Positions 1-7,814 are shown, counted from the stretch's first letter. The stretch is 10,273 nucleotides of DNA from Sulfurimonas sp. (GCA_024762705.1 JANTGW010000024.1:1-10273), one strand, 5' to 3'. Numbers and translations are program-made. Notes: generated by a model not told the origin, from the sequence alone.

Positions 1-1907
1 TCATGAACGGTCTTAAAGCACTTTTAGAAAACCCAAATATCACTCTATCTGAAATTATGGAACACCTCAAGGCACCTGATTTTCCAACCGGTGGTATTAT
101 TTTTGGAAAAAAAGGCATTATAGATGCCTATGAAACAGGACGTGGGCGCATAAAAGTACGTGCAAAAACACATATAGAGAAAAAAGGGAACAAGGATGTC
201 ATTGTCATTGATGAACTTCCTTACCAAGTCAACAAAGCCCGTCTTATTGAAAATGTTGCCAACCTCGTAAAAGATAAAATGATAGACGGTGTCAGTGAAA
301 TAAGAGATGAATCAGACCGTGACGGAATGCGTGTTGTTATTGAGCTTAAGCGTGATGCTATGAGTGAGATAGTTCTAAACAACCTCTTTAAACAAACAGC
401 AATGCAAACGACATTTGGTATTATCATGCTATCTATATTAAATCAAGAGCCAAGAATTTTTGGTCTGATTGATATTTTAAAACATTTCATTAATCACCGT
501 AAAACAATTATTATCCGTCGTACTATATTTGACTTGGAAAAAGCAAAAGCACGTGCGCACATATTAGAAGGTTTGAAAAAAGCGATAGATATCATTGATG
601 ATGTCATCCGTGTTATTCGTGCTTCAAAGAATGAAGATCTGGCAAAAGAGAATCTAGTCAGTGAATTTGATTTCTCAGAGATCCAGGCAGCAAGTATCGT
701 TGCAATGAGACTTGGACGTCTTACAGGTCTAGAGATAGAAAAAATAGAAAATGAACTTGCTGAACTTCTAAAACACATCGAATATCTTGAATCAATTCTC
801 AAAAGTGAAGATGTTCTTCACGGTATCATCGGTGAAGAGTTTGATGAAATACTTGAAACATATACAACAAAAAGAAGAACAGAAATTGAAGATGATTACG
901 ATGACATAGACATCGAAGACCTCATTCCAAATGAACCAATGGTTGTAACAATTACACACAGGGGTTACATCAAACGTGTACCTTTGGCACAATATGAAAA
1001 ACAAAAACGTGGAGGAAAAGGGAAAACTGCCGTTACGACATATGAAGACGACTTTATTGAAAGCTTCTTTACATGTAATACACATGACACACTACTCTTT
1101 GTAACCGACAGAGGACAATTACACTGGCTAAAAGTATATAAGATTCCTGAAGGAAGCCGTACCGCAAAAGGAAAGGCAGTTGTCAACCTTATAAACTTGC
1201 AAGCAGACGAGCAGATCCAGTCTATCATTCCTACTACTGACTTTAGCGAAGACAAATCATTGGTTTTCTTTACGAAAAATGGAATTGTAAAACGAACCAA
1301 TTTAAGTGAATTCAGCAATATTAGAAGTAATGGTGTTAGAGCTATTGTTCTTGATGAAGATGATGCACTCATCACTGCAAAAATTGCAGATAAAAGTATT
1401 AAATACCTTTTCATTGTCACAAAACTTGCACAGTGTATCAAGTTTGAAATAGAAAAAACTCGTGAACAAGGACGTTCAACTCGTGGAGTTAGAGGTATTA
1501 AATTTAAACATGAGGGTGATGAAGTCGTTGATGCAAACATCATTGCAAGTGATGACCAAGAGATACTGATAGTTTCCGAAAAAGGTATAGGAAAACGTAC
1601 TGATGCCGGAGAATACAGACTAACAAACCGTGGCGGCTCCGGTGTAATCGCTATGAAAATGACTCCTAAAACAGGTAAACACATAGTAGGCTGTCTGATT
1701 GTTGATGAAAGCATGGATATGATGGCGTTAACAAAAGCCGGAAAAATGATACGTGTTGATATGCAAACAATTTCAAAATCCAGCAGAAATACATCTGGTG
1801 TATACATAGTAAAAGGTGATGAAGTAGTAAGTATTTCACGCTGTCCAAAAGAGGAAAAACCTGATGATGAAGACGAGAGTACATCTTCATCATTAGAAGT
1901 GGAATAA
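1..1907 (+). CDS. gyrA: DNA gyrase subunit A, 3' part (5' end outside window)
   Basis: GyrA is the breakage-reunion and DNA-wrapping subunit of the GyrA2B2 enzyme that introduces negative supercoils using ATP hydrolysed by GyrB. About 634 codons are present. The DFPTGG motif near the left edge aligns with about residue 235 of E. coli GyrA, so roughly 200 N-terminal residues are missing, including the quinolone-resistance region and the catalytic tyrosine; resistance cannot be judged here. Visible in order are the rest of the tower and coiled-coil region (to about residue 290), an acidic linker, and a beta-pinwheel C-terminal domain with about six repeated blades (315-610). The GyrA box QKRGGKG lies at bases 1002-1022, one Lys/Arg change from the common QRRGGKG, which marks gyrase rather than ParC. 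The protein ends in an acidic, Ser-rich tail. The first two bases complete a codon, and the ATG at base 3 is an internal Met, not the start. Confidence 0.97.
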   Translation, partial: MNGLKALLENPNITLSEIMEHLKAPDFPTGGIIFGKKGIIDAYETGRGRIKVRAKTHIEKKGNKDVIVIDELPYQVNKARLIENVANLVKDKMIDGVSEIRDESDRDGMRVVIELKRDAMSEIVLNNLFKQTAMQTTFGIIMLSILNQEPRIFGLIDILKHFINHRKTIIIRRTIFDLEKAKARAHILEGLKKAIDIIDDVIRVIRASKNEDLAKENLVSEFDFSEIQAASIVAMRLGRLTGLEIEKIENELAELLKHIEYLESILKSEDVLHGIIGEEFDEILETYTTKRRTEIEDDYDDIDIEDLIPNEPMVVTITHRGYIKRVPLAQYEKQKRGGKGKTAVTTYEDDFIESFFTCNTHDTLLFVTDRGQLHWLKVYKIPEGSRTAKGKAVVNLINLQADEQIQSIIPTTDFSEDKSLVFFTKNGIVKRTNLSEFSNIRSNGVRAIVLDEDDALITAKIADKSIKYLFIVTKLAQCIKFEIEKTREQGRSTRGVRGIKFKHEGDEVVDANIIASDDQEILIVSEKGIGKRTDAGEYRLTNRGGSGVIAMKMTPKTGKHIVGCLIVDESMDMMALTKAGKMIRVDMQTISKSSRNTSGVYIVKGDEVVSISRCPKEEKPDDEDESTSSSLEVE

Positions 1908-1914
1908 TAGTTGC
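1900..1914 (+). promoter_or_regulatory. Candidate sigma-54 (RpoN) promoter for flgP, overlapping the gyrA stop
   Basis: The sequence reads TGGAAT, five bases, then TTGCTT. The invariant GG (1901-1902) and GC (1913-1914) are separated by exactly 10 bases, as required for -24/-12 promoters. GGAA followed by TTGCTT also resembles the RpoN consensus I recall for Campylobacter and Helicobacter. The GG falls in the last sense codons of gyrA and its stop lies between the elements. A start near base 1926 would give flgP a leader of about 45 bases. The adjacent flagellar genes and the sigma-54 activator two genes downstream support the call. Two of the six bases in the -24 element differ from TGGCAC. 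Confidence 0.6.
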
Positions 1915-1970
1915 TTACTTAAAAGTTATAAAATCTGGAGTTAAAACGACTCCTCCTTTAAGGATATTCT

Positions 1971-2564
1971 ATGAAATACTCTATAGTATTGCTAACATTA
2001 CTTAGTGTTGCATCTTTTGCAGCACAAACCACTGAAGAAAAGCCAGCACCTGCTCCTGCTCAAAAAATGCTGCCTACACAAACTATTGCGGCTCCAACAG
2101 AGACCACTATAAACGTAATGTACCCTGAAATGCATAAAGAAAAAGCTCCGGAAGTTGCAGTTCACCCAGCCCCTAAGCTAGCAGTAGCTCCAAAACCTGA
2201 ACCAGTAGTAGTTCCGAAGCCTGAACCAGTACAAAGTGAGGTACTAGAAAAGAACAAACCTATGCTAATCAGCGTAGTTGGTCAAGGCGTTGCACCAATG
2301 AACACTACATCACCTGCTCAAGCATACGCACTTGCAAAACGCGCTGCTGTTGCTGATGCATACAGACTTATTGCTGAGAAAGTAAAAGGTGTAAGAGTTG
2401 ACGGTCAAGACTACATCAAAAACATGATGGTAAAACGTTCTACTGTAAGAACATCTGTGGATGCAATGGTTAGAAATGCCAATGTTGTAGAGACGACTTT
2501 TAAAGAGGGATTATGCGAAGTAGAGATGGAAATCACACTTTCTCACTCTCAATTTGCGCAATAA
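1971..2564 (+). CDS. flgP: FlgP-like LPP20-domain flagellar basal-disk protein
   Basis: This 197-residue exported protein has a signal peptide (residues 1-18, likely cut in the SFAAQ region), a Pro/Ala/Lys-rich linker (22-88) with two PKPEPV units, and a C-terminal LPP20-type domain (98-190). The domain begins with a GxG strand and an AxxLAKRAAVxDAYRLIAEKV helix. In Campylobacter, FlgP forms the basal disk around the flagellar motor below the outer membrane and is needed for motility. The assignment rests on that domain plus its position between gyrA and a flgQ/flgR pair. An AAGGA ribosome site lies six bases before the ATG. Oddly, there is no Cys near the signal-peptide end, so it does not look like a lipoprotein, unlike my recollection of Campylobacter FlgP. 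Its 3' end overlaps flgQ by 52 bases. An unrelated LPP20-family secreted protein is the alternative. Confidence 0.82.
   Translation: MKYSIVLLTLLSVASFAAQTTEEKPAPAPAQKMLPTQTIAAPTETTINVMYPEMHKEKAPEVAVHPAPKLAVAPKPEPVVVPKPEPVQSEVLEKNKPMLISVVGQGVAPMNTTSPAQAYALAKRAAVADAYRLIAEKVKGVRVDGQDYIKNMMVKRSTVRTSVDAMVRNANVVETTFKEGLCEVEMEITLSHSQFAQ
2196..2231 (+). repeat. Short direct repeat encoding PKPEPV units in flgP
   Basis: The 12-base string cctgaaccagta occurs at 2196-2207 and again at 2220-2231, a spacing of 24 bases, giving two tandem PKPEPV units in the proline-rich linker. The in-frame period of eight codons suggests linker length could vary by slippage or recombination without a frameshift. Confidence 0.7.
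2504..2508 (+). promoter_or_regulatory. Ribosome binding site deciding the flgQ start inside flgP
   Basis: AGAGG lies four bases before the ATG at 2513, inside the flgP coding region. No other ATG in this frame would preserve the signal peptide, so this site fixes the start and the 52-base overlap. It also suggests the two genes are translated together. Confidence 0.55.
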
Positions 2565-2923
2565 TATTCTTTCATTCACTTGCACTCCATGCAGGTGAAT
2601 ATTTTATTTCTTACAGATATATCGTAAAAGACACTATTATTTACAATGAGACACTTAGTATCTCACATGCCATGCACAAGTGTCATGGGAACCCCTCAAA
2701 TATCCTCATTTTAGAAACAGCCAATAATAAAAATCTTAAACAGATTATTGCAAAGAATGATGAAAAATTCAGAGATTATCTTTTTAAGTTGGGTCTTTTA
2801 GTTGAACATCAAGAAAAGACAAACAACCTGCAAAATACTTCCACAACGACCATGACATTTAAGACAACTTGTTTCAAAGTCGATTTTAATGATAATTTCG
2901 CTAAAATAACTGCTTTAAAATAG
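2513..2923 (+). CDS. flgQ: FlgQ-like small secreted motility protein
   Basis: This 136-residue protein has a signal peptide: a basic start (MRSRDG), a hydrophobic core (residues 11-26) and a likely cut after ALHA before GEY. The mature part has two cysteines (57 and 120) that could form a periplasmic disulfide, a central helical part, and a Thr-rich stretch before the second Cys. I do not recognise a named domain. The name comes from position: in C. jejuni, flgQ sits between flgP and flgR and is needed for motility and, as I recall, FlgP stability. The start at 2513 is supported by the signal peptide and an AGAGG site; it overlaps flgP by 52 bases, suggesting translational coupling. The gap to flgR is 19 bases. 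The role as a FlgP partner is inferred. Confidence 0.65.
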   Translation: MRSRDGNHTFSLSICAIIFFHSLALHAGEYFISYRYIVKDTIIYNETLSISHAMHKCHGNPSNILILETANNKNLKQIIAKNDEKFRDYLFKLGLLVEHQEKTNNLQNTSTTTMTFKTTCFKVDFNDNFAKITALK

Positions 2924-2942
2924 CCGAAAAATAGGGACATTT

Positions 2943-4082
2943 GTGAAGATAGCCATCATTGAAGACGACATCAATATGCGTAAATCTCTTGAAATTGCGA
3001 TGAGTGATTATAAAGAGTTTGAAGTAAAAACATTTAAAAATGCAAAAGATGCGCTCAAAGGCATTGATGAAAGCTTTGATTTAATCATTACAGATATAAA
3101 TATGCCTGGAATGGACGGTATAGAATTTGTAAAAGAGCTAAACGGAAAATATGAAGTCATCATTATGACAGGCAATGCAACTCTAAGCCGAGCGATAGAA
3201 TCCATACATTTAGGTGTAAAAGATTTTCTTCTCAAACCTTTTGATGTTGACACTTTAGTAGATGCCATAAAACGTGAAGCAGTTGTACAAAAGGTCAAAA
3301 AAACAGTAACGAAGAACAGAAAAAATAAAAATGAATTTTTAGGGAGTTCTGAAGCACTTACAAAAGTTTTGAACATTGCAGATAAAGCTGCTAAAACAGA
3401 TGCAAGTGTTTTACTCTTAGGTGAAAGCGGTGTTGGAAAAGAAGTATTTGCTTCTTACATCCATAAGAACTCACCAAGAGCCAAAAAACCATTTGTAGCC
3501 ATTAATATGGCGGCTATTCCTGAAAATCTTATAGAAAGCGAACTCTTTGGCTTTGAAAAAGGAGCCTTCACAGATGCAAGTGAAGCAAAAGCAGGACAGT
3601 TCGAACTTGCAAACGGCGGTACTCTATTTTTGGATGAAATCGGAGAAATGCCTTATGGTGTTCAAGCAAAGCTTCTTCGTGCACTGCAGGAAAAAGAAGT
3701 GCGTAGACTTGGCTCCTCCAAAGCTATAAAAATTGACATTCGTGTTGTATCAGCAACCAATGCAAACTTAGATACAAAAATCAAAGAGGGGGAATTTAGA
3801 GAAGATCTCTATTACAGATTAAATACAATTCCATTAAATATTCCTCCACTCAGAGAGAGAAAAGAAGAAATACTTGAAATAGCTGAAGCTATGATTGAGC
3901 AAAACTGCAAAAAATACAACTTGGATACAAAGGTATTGTCACCTGAAGCGAAAAGTGAGCTTTTATCTTACAGTTGGCCGGGAAACATTCGAGAACTGTT
4001 GTCAGTCATAGAACGTTCTATCATATTGAGTGAAACAAATGAAATACAAAAAGATGAACTTTTTTTAGATATTCGTAAATAA
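2943..4082 (+). CDS. flgR: Sigma-54-dependent flagellar response regulator FlgR (no DNA-binding domain)
   Basis: This 379-residue NtrC-family activator is the likely partner of histidine kinase FlgS and would switch on RpoN-dependent rod, hook and basal-body genes. A receiver domain (1-115) has acidic residues D9/D10, phospho-acceptor D51, T76 and K98. An AAA+ domain (130-375) has Walker A GESGVGKE (160-167), the sigma-54 contact loop as GAFTDA (207-212) instead of GAFTGA, Walker B GTLFLDE (226-232), sensor I ATNAN (271-275), arginine fingers R286 and R292, and sensor [10 protein letters not shown] (345-352). The protein ends soon after the AAA+ lid, leaving no room for the usual Fis-type helix-turn-helix. 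H. pylori FlgR likewise lacks a DNA-binding domain and acts from solution. The start is GTG with AGGGA upstream; the frame opens with the receiver strand KIAIIEDD. Confidence 0.93.
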   Translation: MKIAIIEDDINMRKSLEIAMSDYKEFEVKTFKNAKDALKGIDESFDLIITDINMPGMDGIEFVKELNGKYEVIIMTGNATLSRAIESIHLGVKDFLLKPFDVDTLVDAIKREAVVQKVKKTVTKNRKNKNEFLGSSEALTKVLNIADKAAKTDASVLLLGESGVGKEVFASYIHKNSPRAKKPFVAINMAAIPENLIESELFGFEKGAFTDASEAKAGQFELANGGTLFLDEIGEMPYGVQAKLLRALQEKEVRRLGSSKAIKIDIRVVSATNANLDTKIKEGEFREDLYYRLNTIPLNIPPLRERKEEILEIAEAMIEQNCKKYNLDTKVLSPEAKSELLSYSWPGNIRELLSVIERSIILSETNEIQKDELFLDIRK

Positions 4083-4106
4083 TAGAAAATAAACAGGAGA
4101 AAATAA

Positions 4107-5138
4107 ATGAAAAAATACAATGTAGCGGTTGTCGGTGCAAATGGTGCTGTCGGTGAAGAGATTTTAAGAGTTTTAGAAGAGATCGATTTTCCTCTGAACA
4201 AACTAGTGCCTCTTGCAAGTGCAAGAAGTGTAGGTCTGCAAGTAGAGTACAATGATGAAAAATATGACATCATTGAACTCACACATGACGTATTTGAAAG
4301 AGAAGAAGTTGAGATCGCACTTTTCAGTGCCGGTGGGAGTGTCAGTGCCGAATTTGCTCCTTCTGCTGTGGCAGCAGGTGCTGTTGTCATTGACAATACT
4401 TCTCACTTTAGAATGGATCCAGATGTTCCATTGGTTGTACCTGAAGTAAACCCTGAAGATATTGCTTTATGGAAAAAATCAGGAATCATTGCAAATCCAA
4501 ATTGTTCAACCATACAAATGGTACAGGCTTTGAAACCGCTTGATGAAGCTTATGACCTTGTTCGTGTTGATGTTGATACATACCAGGCAACAAGCGGTGC
4601 CGGAAAATCCGCTATGGAAGAACTTGTGAATCAAATGCAGGCATTTTTTGCATTTAAACTTGATGAAGCGGAGCACAAAGCTTTCAATCAGCAAATCGCA
4701 CTCAATGTCATTCCTCAAATTGATGTATTTACAGACAATGGCTATACAAAAGAAGAGATGAAAATGGTCAATGAAACAACAAAGATCATGCACAAAGAGG
4801 TAGCATTAAGTGCAACCTGTGTTCGTGTACCAACTCTTCGTGGACATGCGGAAGCGGTCACAATGACCTTTGATTCACAAGTAGAGGCGAATGAAGCAAG
4901 AGAAATACTCAAGAATGCACCAAATATCGTAGTTTTAGATAATCCAGATGAAGCTTTATACCCTATGCCTGCTACATGTATTGACCGAAATGAAACATTT
5001 GTAGGACGAATAAGAAATGATCTTTTCTCAAATAACATGCTGCACATGTTCGTTGTTGCAGATAACCTGCGTGTTGGAGCTGCTACGAATGCGGTTAGAA
5101 TTGCCCAGAAATGGATAGAGATAGAAGAAGGAGTATAA
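4107..5138 (+). CDS. asd: Aspartate-semialdehyde dehydrogenase
   Basis: This enzyme reduces aspartyl phosphate to aspartate semialdehyde with NADPH, the branch point for lysine, meso-diaminopimelate, threonine and methionine, so it is normally essential for peptidoglycan synthesis. The 343-residue length is typical. The N-terminal NADP-binding motif is VGANGAVG (9-16); the nucleophile is C133 in NPNCST; substrate residues are Q160 in TYQATSGAG and the R245/H247 pair in LRGHAE. The start is supported by AGGAG seven bases upstream. It follows flgR by 24 bases and precedes the next gene by one base, so it is probably cotranscribed with its neighbours. A flgR-asd adjacency is also known to me from C. 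jejuni; no functional link to flagella is implied. Confidence 0.96.
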   Translation: MKKYNVAVVGANGAVGEEILRVLEEIDFPLNKLVPLASARSVGLQVEYNDEKYDIIELTHDVFEREEVEIALFSAGGSVSAEFAPSAVAAGAVVIDNTSHFRMDPDVPLVVPEVNPEDIALWKKSGIIANPNCSTIQMVQALKPLDEAYDLVRVDVDTYQATSGAGKSAMEELVNQMQAFFAFKLDEAEHKAFNQQIALNVIPQIDVFTDNGYTKEEMKMVNETTKIMHKEVALSATCVRVPTLRGHAEAVTMTFDSQVEANEAREILKNAPNIVVLDNPDEALYPMPATCIDRNETFVGRIRNDLFSNNMLHMFVVADNLRVGAATNAVRIAQKWIEIEEGV

Positions 5139-5139
5139 A

Positions 5140-5658
5140 ATGTTGGAAAAAATCTTTGAAAGCAGCCTTTGGGGTTCACGATTTATGGTCCTTATGGCTG
5201 TCATATTTGGACTCATAGGTGCCGTAGCACTCTTTATAGTTGCAAGTTTTGACATATATGATACTGCAAAGCTGGTCATAAACACATATGTCAATCACCA
5301 TCATCCGGAACATTTTCACGAACTGGTCGTTGGTGGCATCATTGGGGCTGTTGATTTATACCTTATAGGTGTTGTAATGCTTTTATTTTCTTTTGGTCTT
5401 TATGAGCTGTTTATTTCAGACATAGATGCAGCAAGAGAAGACAATGCAAGACAGAGTAAAATCTTGTCTATTCATAATCTTGACCAACTTAAAGATAAGA
5501 TCTCAAAAGTCATTGTGATGGTTCTTGTAGTCGGATTCTTTAAAAAAGTTGGACTTGCAAGCTACCAAACACCACTTGAGCTCTTTTATTTGGCTATTTC
5601 TATTACAGCCGTTGCTGTAGGTTTATATTTTTTAAGTAAAGTTGGACATAATCACTAA
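5140..5658 (+). CDS. YqhA/UPF0114 family inner-membrane protein
   Basis: This 172-residue protein has about four hydrophobic segments (14-37, 63-91, 121-140, 145-166) and fits the UPF0114 (YqhA) family: the N-terminal ESSLWGSRF start, the second helix with VDLYLIGVVMLL, and the following YELFIS segment. The family's function is not established. The loop between the first two helices is His-rich (H53-H55, H58, H60) and the protein ends HNH, which might bind metal; that is speculative. The ATG starts one base after the asd stop, with GAAGGAG inside the end of asd as ribosome site, so translation is probably coupled. As I recall, C. jejuni also carries an integral membrane protein gene beside asd. 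Confidence 0.85.
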   Translation: MLEKIFESSLWGSRFMVLMAVIFGLIGAVALFIVASFDIYDTAKLVINTYVNHHHPEHFHELVVGGIIGAVDLYLIGVVMLLFSFGLYELFISDIDAAREDNARQSKILSIHNLDQLKDKISKVIVMVLVVGFFKKVGLASYQTPLELFYLAISITAVAVGLYFLSKVGHNH

Positions 5659-5685
5659 GAATTATTTTAAAATAAAAGGAAAGAA

Positions 5686-6717
5686 ATGGGAAAGATATTT
5701 GTAGATGCATGTTTTGGAAAAGAAACACCTTATACTCCTGTATGGATGATGAGACAAGCCGGTCGCTATTTACCGGAATATATGGCAGTTCGTGCTAAAG
5801 CTGGTAATTTTTTAAATCTTTGCCATAACCCGGAAATGGCCTGTGAAGTTACTTTACAGCCGATAGATATCGTTGGTGTTGATGCAGCTATACTTTTTAG
5901 TGATATTCTCGTCATACCTGATGAAATGGGTATGGATCTATCATTTGTCAAAGGTGAAGGTCCTAAATTTTCTGATCCGATTAAAAATGAAGAAGATCTT
6001 GAAAGACTCATCGGTGGCGAGAAAGCCGCAAGCAAACTTACTTATGTTTATGATACTATCAAACTTATTAAGACTAAACTTACTGACGACAAGGCACTCA
6101 TAGGTTTTACGGGATCACCTTGGACACTAGCAACATATATGATAGAAGGACAAGGCACTAAAACATACAATGTTTGTAAAAAAATGATGTATTCAAATCC
6201 GGAACTACTGCACAAAATCCTTAGAAAAGTGACTGATGTTGTCAAACTCTACATGGAAAAACAGATACAATCAGGCATAGATGTTGCACAGATCTTTGAC
6301 TCATGGGCAGCTGCAATAGAACCAAGTAAATATGATGAGTTTTCTTGGAAATATATGGTAGAAATTGCCGAATACTTAAAAGAAAAATATCCTCATGTTC
6401 CAATTATCATGTTTCCAAAAGGTGTACCTGCATTTTTAGACAAAGTTTATGGAAACTTTGATGTTTTCGGTGTGGACTGGTCAACACCTATGGAATTGGC
6501 TAAAAAGAAACTCGGAGACAAATATGTGCTTCAAGGCAATATGGAGCCATGTCGTCTCTACTCTAAAGAAGCAACAACAGAAGCTGTAGAAGATATACAA
6601 AATGTTATGCAAGGTAAACGCCATATATTCAATCTAGGGCACGGAATCCTTCCTGATGTTCCTGTTGAAAATGCTAAGCACTTCATACAAGAGTGCCACC
6701 GTGTCAGCAAAAAATAA
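5686..6717 (+). CDS. hemE: Uroporphyrinogen III decarboxylase
   Basis: HemE removes the four acetate carboxyls of uroporphyrinogen III to give coproporphyrinogen III, a cytoplasmic, cofactor-free step of heme synthesis. The 343-residue length is close to the family norm (E. coli about 354). Signature segments are present: [12 protein letters not shown] near the N-terminus with the substrate arginine R27, the central aspartate D73 in [18 protein letters not shown] with Y151, S206 in FDSWA, and the C-terminal NLGHGI with H319. These match the human active-site set Arg37, Asp86, Tyr164, Ser219 and His339. The ribosome site AAGGAAAG lies just before the ATG. The 3' end overlaps the next gene by about 17 bases. 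It is probably transcribed with the upstream run. Confidence 0.97.
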   Translation: MGKIFVDACFGKETPYTPVWMMRQAGRYLPEYMAVRAKAGNFLNLCHNPEMACEVTLQPIDIVGVDAAILFSDILVIPDEMGMDLSFVKGEGPKFSDPIKNEEDLERLIGGEKAASKLTYVYDTIKLIKTKLTDDKALIGFTGSPWTLATYMIEGQGTKTYNVCKKMMYSNPELLHKILRKVTDVVKLYMEKQIQSGIDVAQIFDSWAAAIEPSKYDEFSWKYMVEIAEYLKEKYPHVPIIMFPKGVPAFLDKVYGNFDVFGVDWSTPMELAKKKLGDKYVLQGNMEPCRLYSKEATTEAVEDIQNVMQGKRHIFNLGHGILPDVPVENAKHFIQECHRVSKK

Positions 6718-7654
6718 TATAATATTCGGACCTGTCAACTCACGTCGTTTTGGCATGAGTCTGGGAGTAGATCTCTCACCTTCTGCCAAACAATGCAATT
6801 TTGACTGTCTGTACTGTGAACTGGCACCCAGTGCTACAGTTGAGAAGCAGACACTAGTTGTCTCTGTTGATGAAATCATCGATGAACTTAAAAAACATCT
6901 CCATGATAAGATAGATGTCATAACACTAACGGCAAATGGTGAACCAACACTCTACCCTCACCTTAATGAACTTATAGATGCTATAAACAAGATAAAAGGA
7001 AATACCCAAACGCTCATACTGACCAACAGTGCTACGCTTGTTGATGAAAAAGTCTTTAACAGTCTTTTAAAACTTGATCAGGTAAAACTCTCTCTCGATG
7101 CAGTAAGTGAAGATATATTTAAAAAAATAGACCGTCCTCACCCTTCCATAAAGATAGAAAATGTTGTACAAAAAGTCATAGATTTTTCTCAAATCTATAA
7201 AGGAAAACTTTTTATAGAGATATTGTTTGTTCATGATTTAAATGACACAAAAGAAGAGATACAAAAACTTAATGATGTTCTCCACAAAATAAAATGTGAA
7301 AGAATTGACATCGGTACTATAGACAGACCACCTGCATATCCTGTAACAGGAGTAAGTTATAAAGAGCTTCATGATATAGCACTTGCTTTTGATGCGGACT
7401 TACCTATTCATATAGCTTCAAGGGTACATGCAGAACCAAATAATACATATCATACAAAAGAAGATATACTCAACACTTTAGATAAGCGTCCTCTCACCAT
7501 GGATGATATCAATCTTTTGTTTGATGAAAAAAGTAAAGAAAACCTCAATACACTACTTACATGTAATGAAGTAACAATGAAAAAGGTTGGAAATTTAGAA
7601 TTTTATGTACCCACTAACAATCTAAGACGTAAGCGGAAAAAAAAGATTTATTAA
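6701..7654 (+). CDS. Radical SAM protein of the COG0731 (TYW1-related) family
   Basis: This is a 317-residue radical SAM enzyme of unknown substrate. The [4Fe-4S] cluster motif CxxxCxxC is CNFDCLYC (C32, C36, C39), preceded by the family start [19 protein letters not shown] and followed by the SAM-binding ANGEPT (78-83). A barrel runs to about 240; the C-terminal part is helical and ends in a very basic tail (RRKRKKK). COG0731 includes archaeal wyosine synthases, but most bacteria lack that base, so the bacterial role is open. The frame is open back to an ATG at 6656, but the GTG at 6701 is preferred: it places the conserved FGPV motif close to the N-terminus, has a weak AAGAG site upstream, and gives a 17-base overlap with hemE typical of coupled genes. 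ATG 6671 is the alternative. A strong hairpin follows the stop. Confidence 0.88.
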   Translation: MSAKNNIIFGPVNSRRFGMSLGVDLSPSAKQCNFDCLYCELAPSATVEKQTLVVSVDEIIDELKKHLHDKIDVITLTANGEPTLYPHLNELIDAINKIKGNTQTLILTNSATLVDEKVFNSLLKLDQVKLSLDAVSEDIFKKIDRPHPSIKIENVVQKVIDFSQIYKGKLFIEILFVHDLNDTKEEIQKLNDVLHKIKCERIDIGTIDRPPAYPVTGVSYKELHDIALAFDADLPIHIASRVHAEPNNTYHTKEDILNTLDKRPLTMDDINLLFDEKSKENLNTLLTCNEVTMKKVGNLEFYVPTNNLRRKRKKKIY

Positions 7655-7657
7655 AAA

Positions 7658-7709
7658 AATAATCTAATTTTTATGATTTAATAAAAATTAGATTATTAAT
7701 TCTTTTTTT
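7658..7709 (+). terminator. Rho-independent terminator ending the gyrA-radical SAM run
   Basis: Perfect 17-base arms (7658-7674 and 7681-7697) flank a six-base loop and are followed by a T-rich tract at 7699-7709. The arms contain only two G/C pairs, unusually AT-rich for a terminator, with length compensating. An A-run just upstream (7653-7659) means it could also act on the opposite strand. It starts three bases after the radical SAM stop codon. Confidence 0.8.
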
Positions 7710-7758
7710 AGTTTACACAAAGGCAGCTATAGCTTGTCACAGCTATTTTTCTAGTTTA

Positions 7759-7814
7759 TATAATCTCTTTACACTTCCATAAGTATTATAATAACATAAA
7801 ATTTCATATATAAT
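7759..7814 (+). promoter_or_regulatory. Candidate sigma-70 promoter region upstream of the 96-residue protein
   Basis: Three perfect TATAAT hexamers lie in this 286-base gap, at 7759-7764, 7787-7792 and 7809-7814. None has a good -35 at 17 bases; the first has TTGTCA (7734-7739) 19 bases upstream. In Campylobacterota the -35 is poorly conserved, so the -10 box is the main signal. Which one is used cannot be decided by eye. Any choice leaves a leader of about 120-175 bases before the ATG at 7941. Confidence 0.4.

Noticed and set aside
965..1807. 280-codon open frame on the minus strand opposite gyrA
   Set aside because: It is fully antisense to the strongly conserved GyrA beta-pinwheel and shows no domain or plausible ribosome site; it is a shadow of the real gene's codon bias.
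1937..1953. Small hairpin GGAGT/ACTCC after gyrA as a terminator
   Set aside because: The stem has only five pairs and no T-tract follows (TCCTCCTTTAAG), so it is weak; it may be a leader hairpin of flgP at most.
2943..2943. Possible frameshift or truncation of FlgR because of the missing HTH domain
   Set aside because: The stop is followed at once by a good ribosome site and asd, leaving no space for a lost domain, and FlgR proteins of this lineage are known to lack it.
6656..6700. N-terminal extension of the radical SAM protein from ATG 6656
   Set aside because: The extra residues overlap the hemE C-terminal coding region and would move the conserved FGPV motif away from the N-terminus where the family has it; GTG 6701 is preferred.
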